From Nemophila menziesii (Eukaryota > Streptophyta > Magnoliopsida > Boraginales > Hydrophyllaceae), in assembly GCA_029959085.1 (NCBI GenBank), contig JARWIR010000035.1:5934501-5998500 (forward strand): a stretch of DNA of 64,000 bases, written 5' to 3'. A program made the position numbers and the translations under genes. Of this stretch, positions 39,188 to 50,944 are shown one piece after another (position 1 is the stretch's first letter; every line of letters begins with the position of its first letter). Below the pieces are notes generated by a model that was not told where the DNA came from, made no database searches, and worked only from the letters and a program-made list of their open reading frames with translations.

Positions 39188-40182
39188 TTTATAATATTTG
39201 ACCAAAAAAAATATATAGTGGTTCAAAGCATGATCTATCTTGAAAATAAATCTGAGATTTGTACACGGTCTAACGCACTTCCATTGGCATGGTGTGATAT
39301 GAATACGTGAAATCAAATAAGTAGAGTGCCATGTGGAATAAGATTGTTAAGTTTTTTGCATATATATATATATATATATATATATTTTTAAGTCACTTTT
39401 GGAGAAAATTGACTCTTCAACCCTCAATTATACAAAGCATTACTCACAAATCATTAAGAAGATTTCTCTGGCAATCAAAGTTCAAGTTAGATGGAGAATA
39501 AAAAGAGGGTGAACGGTGGGAATATGCACCGCGTCGCATTAGATCTTGTTGCTGCTCAAATACAGTTGGACGAATAGAAATACGTGCTGCACAATAGTTT
39601 GTTGCACCGCATCACACAGGAACCGAACAACCTTGTTGGCCAATAGGATGCACGATGTACAAAATTTGGGTGCACCTTACTTCATACAATCTAAGAATCT
39701 TCAACGGTCAATAGCATATCGGGAGCACAGAAAGTTATGGTACATGCGACACACCAAATCATATGTCATCATCTTCTTCGTCCAATTATCTGCACAATAT
39801 GACTCATATACCCAAAACCCGACCCGCATATATAATTTTTAGCAAAAATGTCAAAAAATGTCCCGTTTTGATACATAGAAAAAATTCCAACTAAAAAAAA
39901 TTATCAAGATTTAAGAGTCAATCAGAATCAACGGAATAAAAAAGCTCTCTAGTCATTCTTGGATGGATTAATTTATTCCATCAAATATTTTCTTTTCTTT
40001 AGCTCTTACCATCTTTTTCTGTCCTTTTTGCTCTTTCTATTTTTGGATTACATGTTTTTTTTCGCTTCTGGGATCTAGCATAATCCACTTCTTTTGCTTT
40101 TCTCCTCTTTTTCATCACCATCCATCGGATTCACTGCATTCCTGCTTCTTCATTCTTATCACTTCTTCTTTTTCCTTTCTTT
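39188..40182. other. No gene seen; (TA)n microsatellite
   Basis: Contains a (TA)n run at about 39,359-39,386. The rest is unremarkable; a 98-codon frame at 39,546 has no recognisable domain and is Cys/Thr-rich noise-like sequence. CT-rich DNA lies at 40,000-40,200. Confidence 0.5.
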
Positions 40183-40890
40183 TTGTCGCTTTTTCCTTTC
40201 TTATTTTCACAATCGATGACTAAAATGTTAAATTTCGCTAGGATTAACACTTCTGCTAAGAACAACAAATCTGAGACAAAACATAAAACTCTTTTCAAAG
40301 ATATCACGAAGTTAATGTTATCTCCTTCTGAAGATGTTACTCTAGTCACAACACCGGTCTACTATCCAACTTATTGTCATGGATCTTCTTCTAAATAAGT
40401 TGAAGAGTATAGATTTAGTTATGAAACAACTAATCATTTACAGTCTGGTAATTTTGGTGTTGATAATGCTTACAAATCTATCGATAGGGTTGAACAAATC
40501 AAGGTTGATTCAAATACTCAGACGTGGTCTAATCTCTTTAAACGATGTGCGAAAGAATAACTAAAACTTGAATATTATGAACCTATTCTTCACAATGGTA
40601 GGAAAATTATCAAACCTCCTCTTCATGTTCTTGAAGAAGGTGCTAAAATGTAGGTTAACTGCTTAGTAAGTCAATTTTTGGATAACCCACCACCTTTTTA
40701 TGCGATCAAAAATTTTGTTAAGTTTCAGTGGAACAAATTTGGAAAAGTTGAGATAAAATTAAGTAACAATGGCATTTTCATATTCAAATTCAAAAATGAA
40801 TAGTATTACACTCGTGCAATTGAACAGATGTGGCATGTGAATGGTAAACCTCTATTACTTTGCTTTTCCCTCATCAAGTTTAGCCATCTA
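40183..40890 (+). pseudogene. LINE ORF1 N-terminal region with DUF4283, four in-frame stops
   Basis: One frame runs about 235 codons without an indel but with four stops (40,396; 40,558; 40,651; 40,801). The order of motifs is that of plant DUF4283 retroelement proteins: a linker with TWSNLFKRCAKE, LKLEYYEPILHNGRKIIKPP, LHVLEEGAKM, VNCLVSQFLDNPPPFYAIKN, then FVKFQWNKFGKVEIKLSNNG, IFIFKFKNE and MWHVNGKPLLL. DUF4283 is an RNA-binding-like domain of LINE ORF1/gag-like proteins. The initiation codon could be at 40,183 or 40,216. Sequence past 40,890 loses similarity, and the CCHC knuckle and ORF2 are missing on this strand. Confidence 0.85.
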
Positions 40891-41415
40891 TTCTCATTCT
40901 ATACGCAGCTCGTCTTTTGGCTCATACCGTTTTGGCCACAAGGATTCATATATGGTCTTAGATTCGAGACTGGGTTGGTTGTTCTTGCTTACCCCCACTT
41001 TCTTTGTATCCTTTTCTTCGAGTGGATTTACACTCCGTGTTAGTGGTCATAAGATCACTTTGCAACCAACCAAGCTTTGAAGCTTCATTCATTTTTGGAG
41101 TAGTGAATTGAATCTCATCTCATTGCCCTTATTCTTTTACTTATTTGTGTTGTAGAAAGAGATATCATAAGGAGAGAATATAGGGCCATGTTTGATTAGA
41201 GTGAAAGTTTTGGGGTTGGGTTGTTTGATCTCCGATGGAGTAGTGGTAGGGTTTGGGTTAGTGGAGATTGTGGATTTTTTCTTTGAAGAGTTTTTTGGAG
41301 AGATGAATTTTTTGACAAAGATGATATTAGAATTCCAATTGCAAAAATGTAAAGTGGTAGGGCTCGGTATAATAGGATAGAATATTATTTTATTTTTTGG
41401 GGGGTTTGAAGATGT
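40891..41415. other. No gene seen; possible MITE-type end
   Basis: Between two LINE fragments that point toward each other. A gggccatgtttgattag motif near 41,184 resembles the start of common plant MITEs, but I found no matching inverted end. Short frames here are not protein-like. Confidence 0.35.
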
Positions 41416-42196
41416 TTAGGCTCGTATAGTACACGTTCTCTTTTTGTTTATTAATTTTATTTGAATGACCATTGAGCCCCCAGTCGTGGAGCTAAAGACA
41501 GTTGAAGTCACGTCCTTGCTAGTAAATTCAAAAATTGAATTTGTAATTTCTTTTTGCTCGTTGTTTCTCACACGAGATAGACTCATCTCAACAGGATGAG
41601 TTGACTTCATCTTCTTCGTCTCAATAACAGGTAAGTTAAACTCGTCTTTTAATTTTTCAGCTACGAAAAACGGTAATGTGCCTTGTATCCATAACCCAAG
41701 CCTATGCTTGAGTTTAATGGCATTCTTACATGTACGAGTAACGTGGTCAATCATTTCACAATCAAAACACACATCATCGGACCTTTCATATTTGAAAGTT
41801 CCTCTAATTGATTTACCTCCTTCACCTTTCATTAAGAAGTTAACCAGCAACGGTTTCTTGATGTTGACCATGACTTGAGCTCTTGGAGAACTAAAATTTT
41901 TAAAGTAGTTAATAGGGGGTAGCCAGATACCTTTAACCTCACCGATTTGGCTGGCTACTTTCTGGTATTTGATTCCTTTAACGTTGTGTTAGCTAACCCG
42001 TGGATTTGAACCCATTACACGATTTGATTTCTCTCATCTTCCGAGATTTTGACTCCCGGTTGAAACCTCTGTATCAAGACATGTTTTTTCTGGCAATGTT
42101 TCAAGGCCTATTAGACCATACAAGCTGACCGTCGTCATCAGTTTCAAACTCAATAATGCAGGAATTAAAGCCTTTCTTCTCGATAGTGATATTGAG
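41416..42196 (-). pseudogene. LINE ORF1 fragment: DUF4283 part plus CCHC zinc knuckle
   Basis: Minus strand. The part next to 42,196 reads as the DUF4283 strand and helix (FETDDDGQLVWSNRPWNIAR). After a decayed stretch with stops comes QIGEVKGIW, then an open frame from 41,871 to 41,416 with VNIKKPLLVNFLMKGEGGKS, FKYERSDDVCFDCEMIDHVT and a perfect CX2CX4HX4C zinc knuckle (zf-CCHC_4 type), then LGLWIQGTLPF. This is the nucleic-acid binding half of a plant LINE ORF1 protein. It is broken by stops in the middle and has no ORF2 behind it. It is fused upstream to a copia gag piece. Confidence 0.85.
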
Positions 42197-42508
42197 TTTA
42201 GAAGAATCCATTTTATAAGCAAACAGATTTCCTTTCAGAAAAGCCAGATTAGGAGCAGACTGAACAGAGTATAAAATCGAGTTTACCCCATAGTTCAAGA
42301 GAAGTTTCTGCACCATCAACCTTTCGAATTACATTATCAGAAAGGTTTAAGAAGAGAAGATTATACGCCTCTTCCTTTATTTTATTAACTTATTTTCGAG
42401 CTTCTTCTGACCAATGATCCATATCATTTTCGAGCCGAATCTTCATCCAAGATGAGTTCAATATCACCATTATTATATTCGCCATTAATGTTTCCTTTAA
42501 AGCTCATG
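42197..42508 (-). pseudogene. Ty1/copia gag (UBN2-like) fragment
   Basis: Minus strand, beginning at an ATG near 42,508. After a stop-containing start (SFKGNINGEYNNGDIELI) it shows the pattern of copia gag proteins: EEAYNLLFLNLSDNVIRKVD, then GAETSLELWGKLD, then (after a frameshift) SVQSAPNLAFLKGNLFAYKM. The family then expects a flexible linker and further gag helices, but from about 42,196 the sequence continues as a LINE DUF4283 domain. No protease, integrase or reverse transcriptase of copia follows. Confidence 0.7.
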
Positions 42509-44321
42509 ATGAGGTATAAATGCAAGATTATTAAATGCAGTAAACCTATTGCCGAGAAATGAAATACCAATCGGATGTAAGAGGAACGAAAGGGGGAGAG
42601 GGGAGGAGAGAAAAGACAAAATGAATGTTGTAAAATAAGGCGTAAAATAGTTTTTGATTTTAGTCAAAACAAGTTTCTAAACCCCAGAAATCAAGAACAA
42701 AGAAAATAGCAACGAAAGTAAAGAACACAAAGATTTATCGTGGTTCAGCACAAATATGCCTACATCCACGTTAAATCCCTCCTCAGAAGATGCTTCACAA
42801 TATAGAACAAGGTTACAACTTCAGATCGAGTCTTACAATAATATTACAAGAATAGAACCCTTCAAGCACTTCAATGAGAAACCCTAAAATACAATTCGAA
42901 AATACTACTCAATAATCAAGCCAGATGCTTGATTATCCTATTCTAATTGATACTCTTTATAGTACAGAATATTAATATATACAATACCCTAATTTTCTTG
43001 CTGAAAGAGACGAGAGAACAAAGAGGCGAATTCAAAAACAAAAAGAAAAGAGAATACCAAAGGCGTGAAGTGAGGGTATATATATGAGACGGATGAGGAG
43101 TTAAAATCTGAACCGTCCAAGCCAATAAGAGATCAGGCACCATGTTTTTGCCACGTGCATAAGTAACTCCACCGAATATAACACAACTCTGTGATAAGTT
43201 TTGACTCCAGTCAAAGCTCACTAAATCCACATCAGCATCCACCTCATCATATTGACTTTACATATATAAAAACAAAGGTAGGGGAGGCTTAGATCAAGCG
43301 GGAGTTGTGTTGGTCAGGTGTTTGGGGTTGGAGCTTTGTTCGGTGGGAAAAGGCGGTGATATTCATCTTAAATATCGTGCATGAGAGTTTTTTTACTCCT
43401 ATATGATGTGTAAGAGATCAAAGGAGCTCATATAAGATATATCTTGCTCCCCGTGTTTGTCTATCATTATAAATTCAGTTGTCTGTTGCTAACTATAAAA
43501 TCCACTTTTCATTCAAAACATTTTTCTTGTATAAAGTAACATTTGATCTTTTTCTTATAATTCTACAGCAGTAGTAACAAAATTACAAGAATAATTTATT
43601 AATATTACAATTTATATATCTATTTTTCATTACATTGAATTGGAGAGTCATTTGACTTGGGTAAAATATTTTCACGGTAGAGTATCACGGAATACTTGTA
43701 AACCACTAAAACAATTATTGACCTACATTTATTTGACATCATTACATAAATTTTAGCATAATTTCTGGTAATGCAGCCTCAAAACCCTTTTCGAGGACTC
43801 GGATACCACACATAAAACTCCTCCTCGAGATCTAATCATAAGCCGCTTCAAACCATTCTTCAAGATCCTTGACAACACATCCAAGAGATTCTTGAGTTAA
43901 ATAATTGTATATCTGACTATGGAGTCTCTCTCGCCAAATAGGTTGTAACCAATCTTACAAGATAGATACATAATTGTAAATGTATAACTAACTATAAAGT
44001 AGCAATATACAACAAGTGGTGACACAAATTAAGAAGGAATAGCATATTCTATTTCACTTAAGTGAAGTTTGGATCTTTATAGAAAAAAACTACACATATA
44101 AATCACTATATCTATCCCTATTTTAATTTAGTATTAGCATTACCCTCTGTTTGCAATGATCTTTATGGTTGATTTATTTCCAAAATTTTCGTATTATAGT
44201 TTCATCAACTAAATGATCTTTTATCACAAATTTTTGTTGGTTACGCGTTACATTTAACATTTAACTCATGCTAAGTTAAAGAAAGTACAAATTAGTGCCA
44301 CTATGAAATGTGCAATACATA
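42509..44321. other. No gene seen; possible LTR-related DNA
   Basis: The stretch 42,720-42,800 contains a gtggttcagcacaaatat / cctacatccacg motif of a kind common in plant LTR elements. I found no primer-binding site or matching LTR pair, so an LTR is not demonstrated. A 99-codon minus frame at 42,943-43,242 has no recognisable domain. The rest is ordinary AT-rich DNA. Confidence 0.4.
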
Positions 44322-44960
44322 AAAGGGCTGGGTTCATTGCAAGACTAGTTTGTGTGTTATACAAAGGACACATTTACCCTTGTGTGCCATAAAATAGCAA
44401 ATCTTTGATCTATCCCTCCATAAGGTATTAATTTCTATATTTTGAAATAACAATGGAGATCTATCTACTAGTGTTTATTCAACCCGTGCATAACATAAGG
44501 ACCAATGGTGCATTTATTTGACATAAATGTTATAAAATCTTCCATATTAATAAAAAATCTGAACCATAACAGAATATAAATTAGATTCTCCTATTTAAGC
44601 AAAAAAAATGCACCAAATTCTTCTTTAAATTCGATACTTTCAATTAGTATCGAGAACAAGTCACATTTATTAGTTTATACTTACATATTTGGAAATTTTA
44701 TAACTGTATTTAGGTTTAAAGCAAATGAAATTAGACATTCAAAAACTACACACTAAACCAAAATTGAATCAAAATTGTGAAAGTAAAAAAAGTACCATTT
44801 CTGTAAACAAGTAATGAAAGAGAAGATATAATACATATAAAAAAGGAGAAGCAATTATTAATATATATAAATTGAAAAACAATTATCTATTTGCGAACCA
44901 CAACAAAGAAGACATTCCAATAAAAAAAAAAGTAAACCTGCCCAGGAATTAAGACATAGG
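44322..44960. repeat. Dispersed repeat, copy 1 (partial)
   Basis: Shares ordered blocks with 49,068-49,680 and 55,050-55,650: gcaagactagtttgtgtg, accaatggtgcattt, cttccatattaataaaaa, tagtatcgagaacaagtc and a right part ending in cctgcccaggaatt. It lacks the downstream first exon, MITE and minisatellite found in copies 2 and 3. Confidence 0.8.
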
Positions 44961-45291
44961 ACACTAACAATTAACTCCCAAACCTCAATAATAATTATAG
45001 AGATTCTAAAAATATTATATTCCCTTGAGGGAAACTAATGATATATTCAGTTGGTCCAAATCCAAAAAAAAGAAAAATTTACAACAAAATTTGGTATTAA
45101 GCTTTGTTTGACAATTTGGTAAATTTGTCACCAAAAGTACTTATTTGAGTACTTCTACTTCAAATATGATTGACATCAGTATTTGGAGAACATTATCGTA
45201 TGCAATTTACCTCTCTTAATATCTACATTTAGTGTAGACTGTAGAGACTAAAGAGCATGTAACAATGCTATACCAAATCAAACCAATAGAT

Positions 45292-45660
45292 TTAAGAAAA
45301 ATTATATTCTCTTTAAGATGTGTCAATTGTGTCCGGATGAGGATGAAACAATTGAACACCTTTTTTTATGGATGGCAATTAAATAGAGTCTATTTGGTGT
45401 CATTTTGTCTACAATATAGTTTTACATCTGCAAAATTTTTTAAGTTCCATCAATAATTCTGCCATTAGTGGAAAAGTGTATTAATAGTGGTATGAGCAAA
45501 TATGAAAAATATCACAAAAATTAGTATTAACTTGTGAGCCATATGGTCTATTATAGAAGGAATGCTTGGAGATCTTCCAAATATTCCAATCAATTTGCTA
45601 GAAGGAATGCAAATAGAGCAGCAACTGTATAGCCAAAGCAAAGCTTGCTCATACTCTCCC
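45292..45660 (+). pseudogene. LINE zf-RVT domain fragment
   Basis: Plus strand. The zinc-binding region after plant LINE reverse transcriptases is recognisable as FKMCQLCPDEDETIEHLFLW, with the CX2C pair and the His of the EHL motif, followed by a stop. After a frameshift there is an RRNAWRSSKYSNQFARRNAN segment matching the usual arginine/asparagine-rich stretch that follows. Decayed and short. Confidence 0.7.
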
Positions 45661-48479
45661 TTCTGATTAGTATTTGTTTTCTCTTGATGGACTATTATCT
45701 ATTTAATAATTTAGTATCCTATGTCCAAAAAAAAAAGTTAGTATCCCACTAGAGTTGAGTGGGTTCAAGTCTTTTTTTGACTAATGGGTTGGGCATTTCA
45801 CTTATTAAGACTTCTGTATTATGAACACCTATTTATTACAAAATTTATTTCCTTTTCATCATTAGTAATGAATTTTTGCATCAAATCAATATTTATGTTA
45901 GTCTTATAATAAATAGGAAACGGTCATTTTATTCTAATCTCATCCCATTCTTGTATAATGATAAATGTATATCAGGATAAAAAATCTTTAAAAAGTAAAT
46001 TGTTATTCATGTTTTTCTAGGTAGAGGAAAAGATATAACAAATAAAAGAAAAGTGCAATTTACAATAAACAGACTTTAAATGTAGAACTTTTGAATACCT
46101 AAATTATCAAAATTGATCATTAGGTACCTAAATTTTTACAAAAAACAAAAAGATTATCAATTGATATAATCATCTAATTTTAATGTTATGTGTTATATAC
46201 TTTACAATAGAATCGTATTTCCTCCACAATGGTGGATGAACTGATATTTAATAGGGGAAACTTCTACGGAGGTCTCTTATCTTATGCATGTGTTATCCCA
46301 ACCTTTCAACCTTTTATCTTTCAATTATGTGACACCATTGCCCTTTTTTTAACTTTCCGTTAGTCAACAAGCCAGTCAAATTTGGCTAAGCGCCACGTGT
46401 GCAAATTTTTTTTGCATAACTCAGGGCCCAATCTGGTTGTTCATATTGTCTAGTGTTAGGATTTTGATTGTACTTTGATTGCTAAGCCCTTGTTGTGATA
46501 ACTCGGTCTTCTAACTCCCTTGGGTCTTGATTTTTGTTTATATACAATACCTTCAATTCCTAAAATATAGCTCAAAATTCAAACCAGTTACCAACACATA
46601 AAAAAATTTATATATAAATCATATTTATACAAAAACAAATGAACACTAATCTTATGAAATCAACACACATATGTCTTCTTTAATGTATCAAAATAAAAAA
46701 GGCTCATATACGTACATATGAATCCATATCTTTATAGATTAGAGGTTGTATTCAATTGGGAATTAATAGGATTTTATATTTATTTTATAGTAGATAGATA
46801 TTTGTTTACAAATTTAAAAATTTAAAATATCTTAGTGTTTTCAATTAATTAAGATTTTAATTTGGTATATTCAAGTGACTCTTTTAAATCCTTTAATAAA
46901 ATTATTGGATTATGCTGGACTTTACAGCTTGAATACCCATAGAAATATTATTTACAAATATATATTAATCACAGAAAAAAAATTGAAAATCAAAACTATA
47001 ATAATTTATTTTCTTAAAAATTTAAAAAATCATGTATTTTAATTTCTTTTTTTAGTTTTAACCATAACTAAAGTATAATACAAAATAAAAAAAATTGTAA
47101 AATAATAATATACATACATAAAACATCTCCAAAATAATTGAAAAATTTATGATCATCTTTAATTAAATTAGGTATTTGCTCTTTAGTGGGTTAAATTTAG
47201 TACTTTGATTTTATTTTTTGATTTTGAATATAATTTTAGATTTGAATTATTATTCAATATACAAACAAATATAAAAATAAATGATTTTCAGTTATTCCCT
47301 TACATTATTAACTAAAAGCATAATCTAACAATTTTAATCATCGACTATCTTTTCACATCCTTGGATATTCAACATCTGTGTTGTATATAATTATCGAATT
47401 GTTTAGTATTGAAATATTATTTTATAAAGTTTCTTCATATTTTAAATATTTATCAAAAATTTAAAATTAGAATTCAAAAGTTATATATTTATAAATGATC
47501 CTAATTTTTTTTTTCATATTTCAAATGGATACTTATTTTATTTGAAGACGATATTTTATACTAATATCTTAGAAAAATATAATTAAATTAACTCTTAACT
47601 TGCAGTAGAAAGAGAGCAAATTAAACTTGGAAGCATAGTTCTAATAAAGGATTTATCAAGTTTCAAACTTCAAACTTTACCTAAGTCAGAAGTTTGAAAT
47701 GAGCTGAATAATGATAAATCTCGTACCATTAGAACAGAAAAAGAAACAAAGCAGAGAAAGCGCTTAAAGAGTAATTAAATATTGTCTGAACGTGAACGTG
47801 AAAGTTGAGTGAAGAACCTAAGTTCAGCAATTCGGAGGTATTAATAAATCTTTATCCTTAACCTGCCAAGCAAAACATAGGTTTATGACAATTATTGAAC
47901 ACAAATAGTAGAAGAAAATATTTGTCAAGATATATTACAAGTGTTGGTTTAATTATAGGGTTATGCTCAATAAACCTCTGCATTTTTGTCCACTGTCCCG
48001 TAAAAGACACCGTACAAGGAACTGTCTTATTTACCCTCCTAAGATATCTTAAGCTTGCCACAAATTTTAAAATCTGAGTTCTGAGAATTTTTAAATAGCT
48101 CAAAATTTGAGTTATGGGAAGATTTCCATTACTCAAATAAAATGTATGGTGTCTTTTATGGGCAAAATAATGATGACTGTGATGAAGGGGAATTAATTCT
48201 AACTTGAGAGGTTTCTTGGCATTAATCCTTAATTTAACAGGTTGTTCTTTGTTTATTAGCTGATTTTCAAGTTAAAATATATTGTTATTCTTGTTTCATT
48301 ATATAAAGTAAAGTATTGGTTTGAATATGGTGTATATGATATATTGCTATTTTAATCAGATTTTAGCATATGGGTAATTGCAAAATAGATCTTCTGGGCA
48401 TTGAAAATGGATCTTTATTAAAGCTTTTTCTTTGTTCCTTTAGTTTGAATAGTTACCGTGTAAAAAAAAATTGGACTTA
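45661..48479. other. No gene supported; AT-rich relic DNA
   Basis: Strongly AT-rich. A less AT-rich island at 46,250-46,450 (with gccacgtgtgc) looks like old element DNA. A 92-codon minus frame at 47,858-48,136 (contains VPCTVSFTGQWTKMQRFIE) ends next to a ggcag/gttaag donor-like site. I do not recognise it and give it no function. Confidence 0.4.
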
Positions 48480-48861
48480 TTTGCACTATAGGTCCATATA
48501 TTATAAAAAAATTGTAAAATAAAGTTTTATATTATATAAAACTGCATTATAAGTCCTAATATAATTTTTTTTAATTAATTATTTTTTATTTAATACAAAA
48601 ATAACATATAATTTATTGAAAAAATAATATAATTATAAGTCTAATAAAATAAAATTTAAAAAATTAAAAGATTAAATGAAGATTCTGAAAATTTAAGGGG
48701 TACAAATGAATGATTTAAAAATTTCGAGGGGGCCAAATAAATATTTTTCTTAAATGTAAGGGCAAAATAACACAAAACTATTTTTTTTTATAAAGGAATT
48801 TTTTTTATTTATTCAGGGGGCCATGATGGCCCCCCTTACTCATAATGTGGCTCCGCCACTG
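48480..48861. mobile_element. Truncated element with hAT-type right end
   Basis: Ends at 48,861 with tggctccgccactg, the reverse complement of the CAGTGGCGGAGCCA terminus typical of plant hAT elements of the Tip100 kind. It is preceded by a gggggccatgatggccccc palindrome (about 48,817-48,835). I found no matching left terminus upstream, so only the right end is preserved. A short TAGGTCC-type repeat lies at 48,480-48,560. Confidence 0.5.
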
Positions 48862-49067
48862 AGTGTAAATTAATTTCATCATTTGTATGTGGTAGACCCA
48901 AAATGAACCCGAACCTACTTAATTTATGCCCATAATTTTGCTTGTTGGTATATATTTTGAATTGATTCCCTCTTTTCAAATGAGGAAGATTTAGCTCATG
49001 ATCTAATGTGTTTAGCTTCTTTAATGTACTTTTTGTCAGTGATTTTTACTTGCTTTAACTTAGACAA

Positions 49068-50312
49068 AGGGCTAGGGTACATTGCAAGACTAGTCTGTGT
49101 GTTATACAAAGGACACATTTATCCTTCTGTGCCATAAAATAGAAAATTTATCCCTACCTAAGGTATTAATTTCTATACCAATGGTGCATTTATTTGACAT
49201 TGATCTTATAAAATCTTCCATATTAATAAAAAATCTTAACCATAACAAAATACAGATTAAATCCTCCTATTTAAGCAAAAAAAAATGCACAAAATGCTGC
49301 TTTAAAGTTCGATACTTTCAAGTAGTATTGAGAACAAGTCACATTTATTAGTTTATACTTACATGTTTGGAAATTTCATAACTGTATCTAGGTTATAATT
49401 GTATCAGAGTTTAAAGCAAATATAATTAGGACAATCAAGAAATACACCCTAAACAAAAATTGAATCAGTATTACGAAAGTAAGAAAAATACCTCGGTACA
49501 CACACAACAAGTGGATCTTTGTCCTTTGATCCTGTACAAAAAGTAATGAAAGAGAAGATATAATAAATATTAAAAAGGAGAAGCAATAAGACATATAAAT
49601 TGAAAAACAATAGTCTATTTGCGAAGCACAACATAAAAGACATTCCAATAATTAAAAAAGTTAAACCTGCCCATGAATTCTTACTTGAAATGTCATGATC
49701 AGCGATCCGAGTGAGATGCGAGAAATAGAGAATGGTACTTGGCCTGAAGATCTGAACCAGAGGTCTAGACGGCGGCGCAGGGGGCGAAATATAATACAAA
49801 TGGAAGAGAAGAGAGAGAGGAGCGTCGATGAAAGAGGGGTATATGAATGATATTATTGATGAAGACTGCGAAAATTAGGGTAAATTAGAGTTTGATAATA
49901 AAAATATATGACCATGATTACAACTAGGGTAGCAAATAAATCGATACTTTCATGGGTTTGGACTTGTTTGAACTTGTTTTATGGGCTTGGGCTTGAATTC
50001 GTTAAGGACTCGTTTGAACTTATTTCATGGGTTTGGGCTTGAATTCATTAAGGGCTCGTTTGAACTTATTTCATGGGTTTGGGCTTGAATTCGGCTCGTT
50101 TCGTTTGAACTTATTTCATGAGCTTAGGCTTGAATTCGTTAAGGGCTCGTTTGAACTTATTTGTTTAATTATAAGGAATATTTATATGGGCATGTCGGGT
50201 TACATGAGTGTATTTTGTCAACATTAAAGTCTTGTATAGAGGTCTAAACGGGACAAATACCATTTGTTTTCCCTACACAAAACCTTTTTAATTTTCTCTT
50301 TTGAAATAATAT
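49068..50312. repeat. Dispersed repeat, copy 2 (with exon-like blocks, MITE and minisatellite)
   Basis: Homologous in order to 55,050-56,236. The minus strand carries a start-like exon (49,667-49,696: ATG, reading MTFQVRIHGQ, donor gcag/gtttaa) and, after an intron-like gap, a 40-bp exon (49,492-49,531) with acceptor tgtacag and donor gag/gtattt. The first exon is related to that of the array unit. The gene is not recognised. The right part is an hAT-like MITE. Relative to copy 1, about 70 bp around 49,180 is deleted. Confidence 0.75.
49925..50275. mobile_element. hAT-like MITE containing a 46-bp minisatellite
   Basis: Starts with TAGGGTAGCAAAT and ends with the inverted ATTTGTTTTCCCTA, the TAGGG-GCAA type terminus of plant hAT MITEs. 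The interior (about 49,960-50,165) is four copies of a 45-46-bp repeat with core gcttgaattcgttaagg (anchors 49,991; 50,037; 50,083; 50,128). Target duplication is not clear. Confidence 0.6.
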
Positions 50313-50615
50313 TTATGAGTTATTCTTTTATAATTAGTGATATTATATAATAATTTTTTTCGTATATATATAAAAGACTGATTACTTATTACATCAACTA
50401 ATATTTATATATTTTTTGTTTTTTTTTTAATTAAATGAATAAATTATACACTGCACAACTAAGCGAGCTATCCAAATTAGAAAGTTTAAGGTAACTACTA
50501 AAAATTTATATAAGCCTTATAATTAGTGAGTTACAAATAATAATCATCAATTATAATTGAAGGCGTGATTAGGATACAAAACTAGCAACAAAGAAAAAGT
50601 GCACAATTTAATTTT
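50313..50615. other. No gene seen
   Basis: AT-rich DNA between the dispersed repeat and a LINE fragment. Confidence 0.5.
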
Positions 50616-50940
50616 CTTAAGAGCTCTTTCCTTTCAGGGTATTCCACTTCACATGGAAAGGTTGTTCTCCTCATTCTTCATATATGATCAATAGTAGCGG
50701 CAAAAGTCTCCTTAAGATCTTTTTCTTTTGGGGGTGTTTCACCTCTCATGAGAAGGTTGTATCTCATTCTCCATATGTGATCGATAGTAGCGGCAAAAAC
50801 TACTCGACATGCTTTTCTCCTCCAGTTTTCTCGAGTTTTTAGTTTCTGGAGCCATTCAAGAACACTCGAAATCGTATTCATCTATTTCTCAATTTCCAAC
50901 TATCTTCTCATATCATTCTCAACACTTTTCTCAAATGCAA
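50616..50940 (-). pseudogene. LINE 3' region fragment (post zf-RVT) with internal duplication
   Basis: Minus strand. The frame 50,881-50,678 reads VLEWLQKLKTRENWRRKACR, then AATIDHIWRMRYNLLMRGE, the typical helix-rich stretch after the zf-RVT domain of plant LINE reverse transcriptases. A 93-bp direct duplication repeats the ATIDHI block (anchors tcaatagtagcgg at 50,688 and tcgatagtagcgg at 50,781) without changing the frame. The zinc-binding part and RNase H are absent. Confidence 0.7.
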
Positions 50941-50944
50941 ATTG

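Noticed and set aside
42640..43260. Possible 5' LTR upstream of the copia gag fragment
   Set aside because: No primer-binding site, no TG...CA ends and no second LTR found; kept only as a note.
47858..48136. 92-codon minus frame as a real gene
   Set aside because: Not recognised, no upstream exon or promoter signals clear enough, lies in AT-rich relic DNA.
50027..50227. 66-codon frame rich in Leu/Phe/Arg
   Set aside because: It is the translation of the 46-bp minisatellite.
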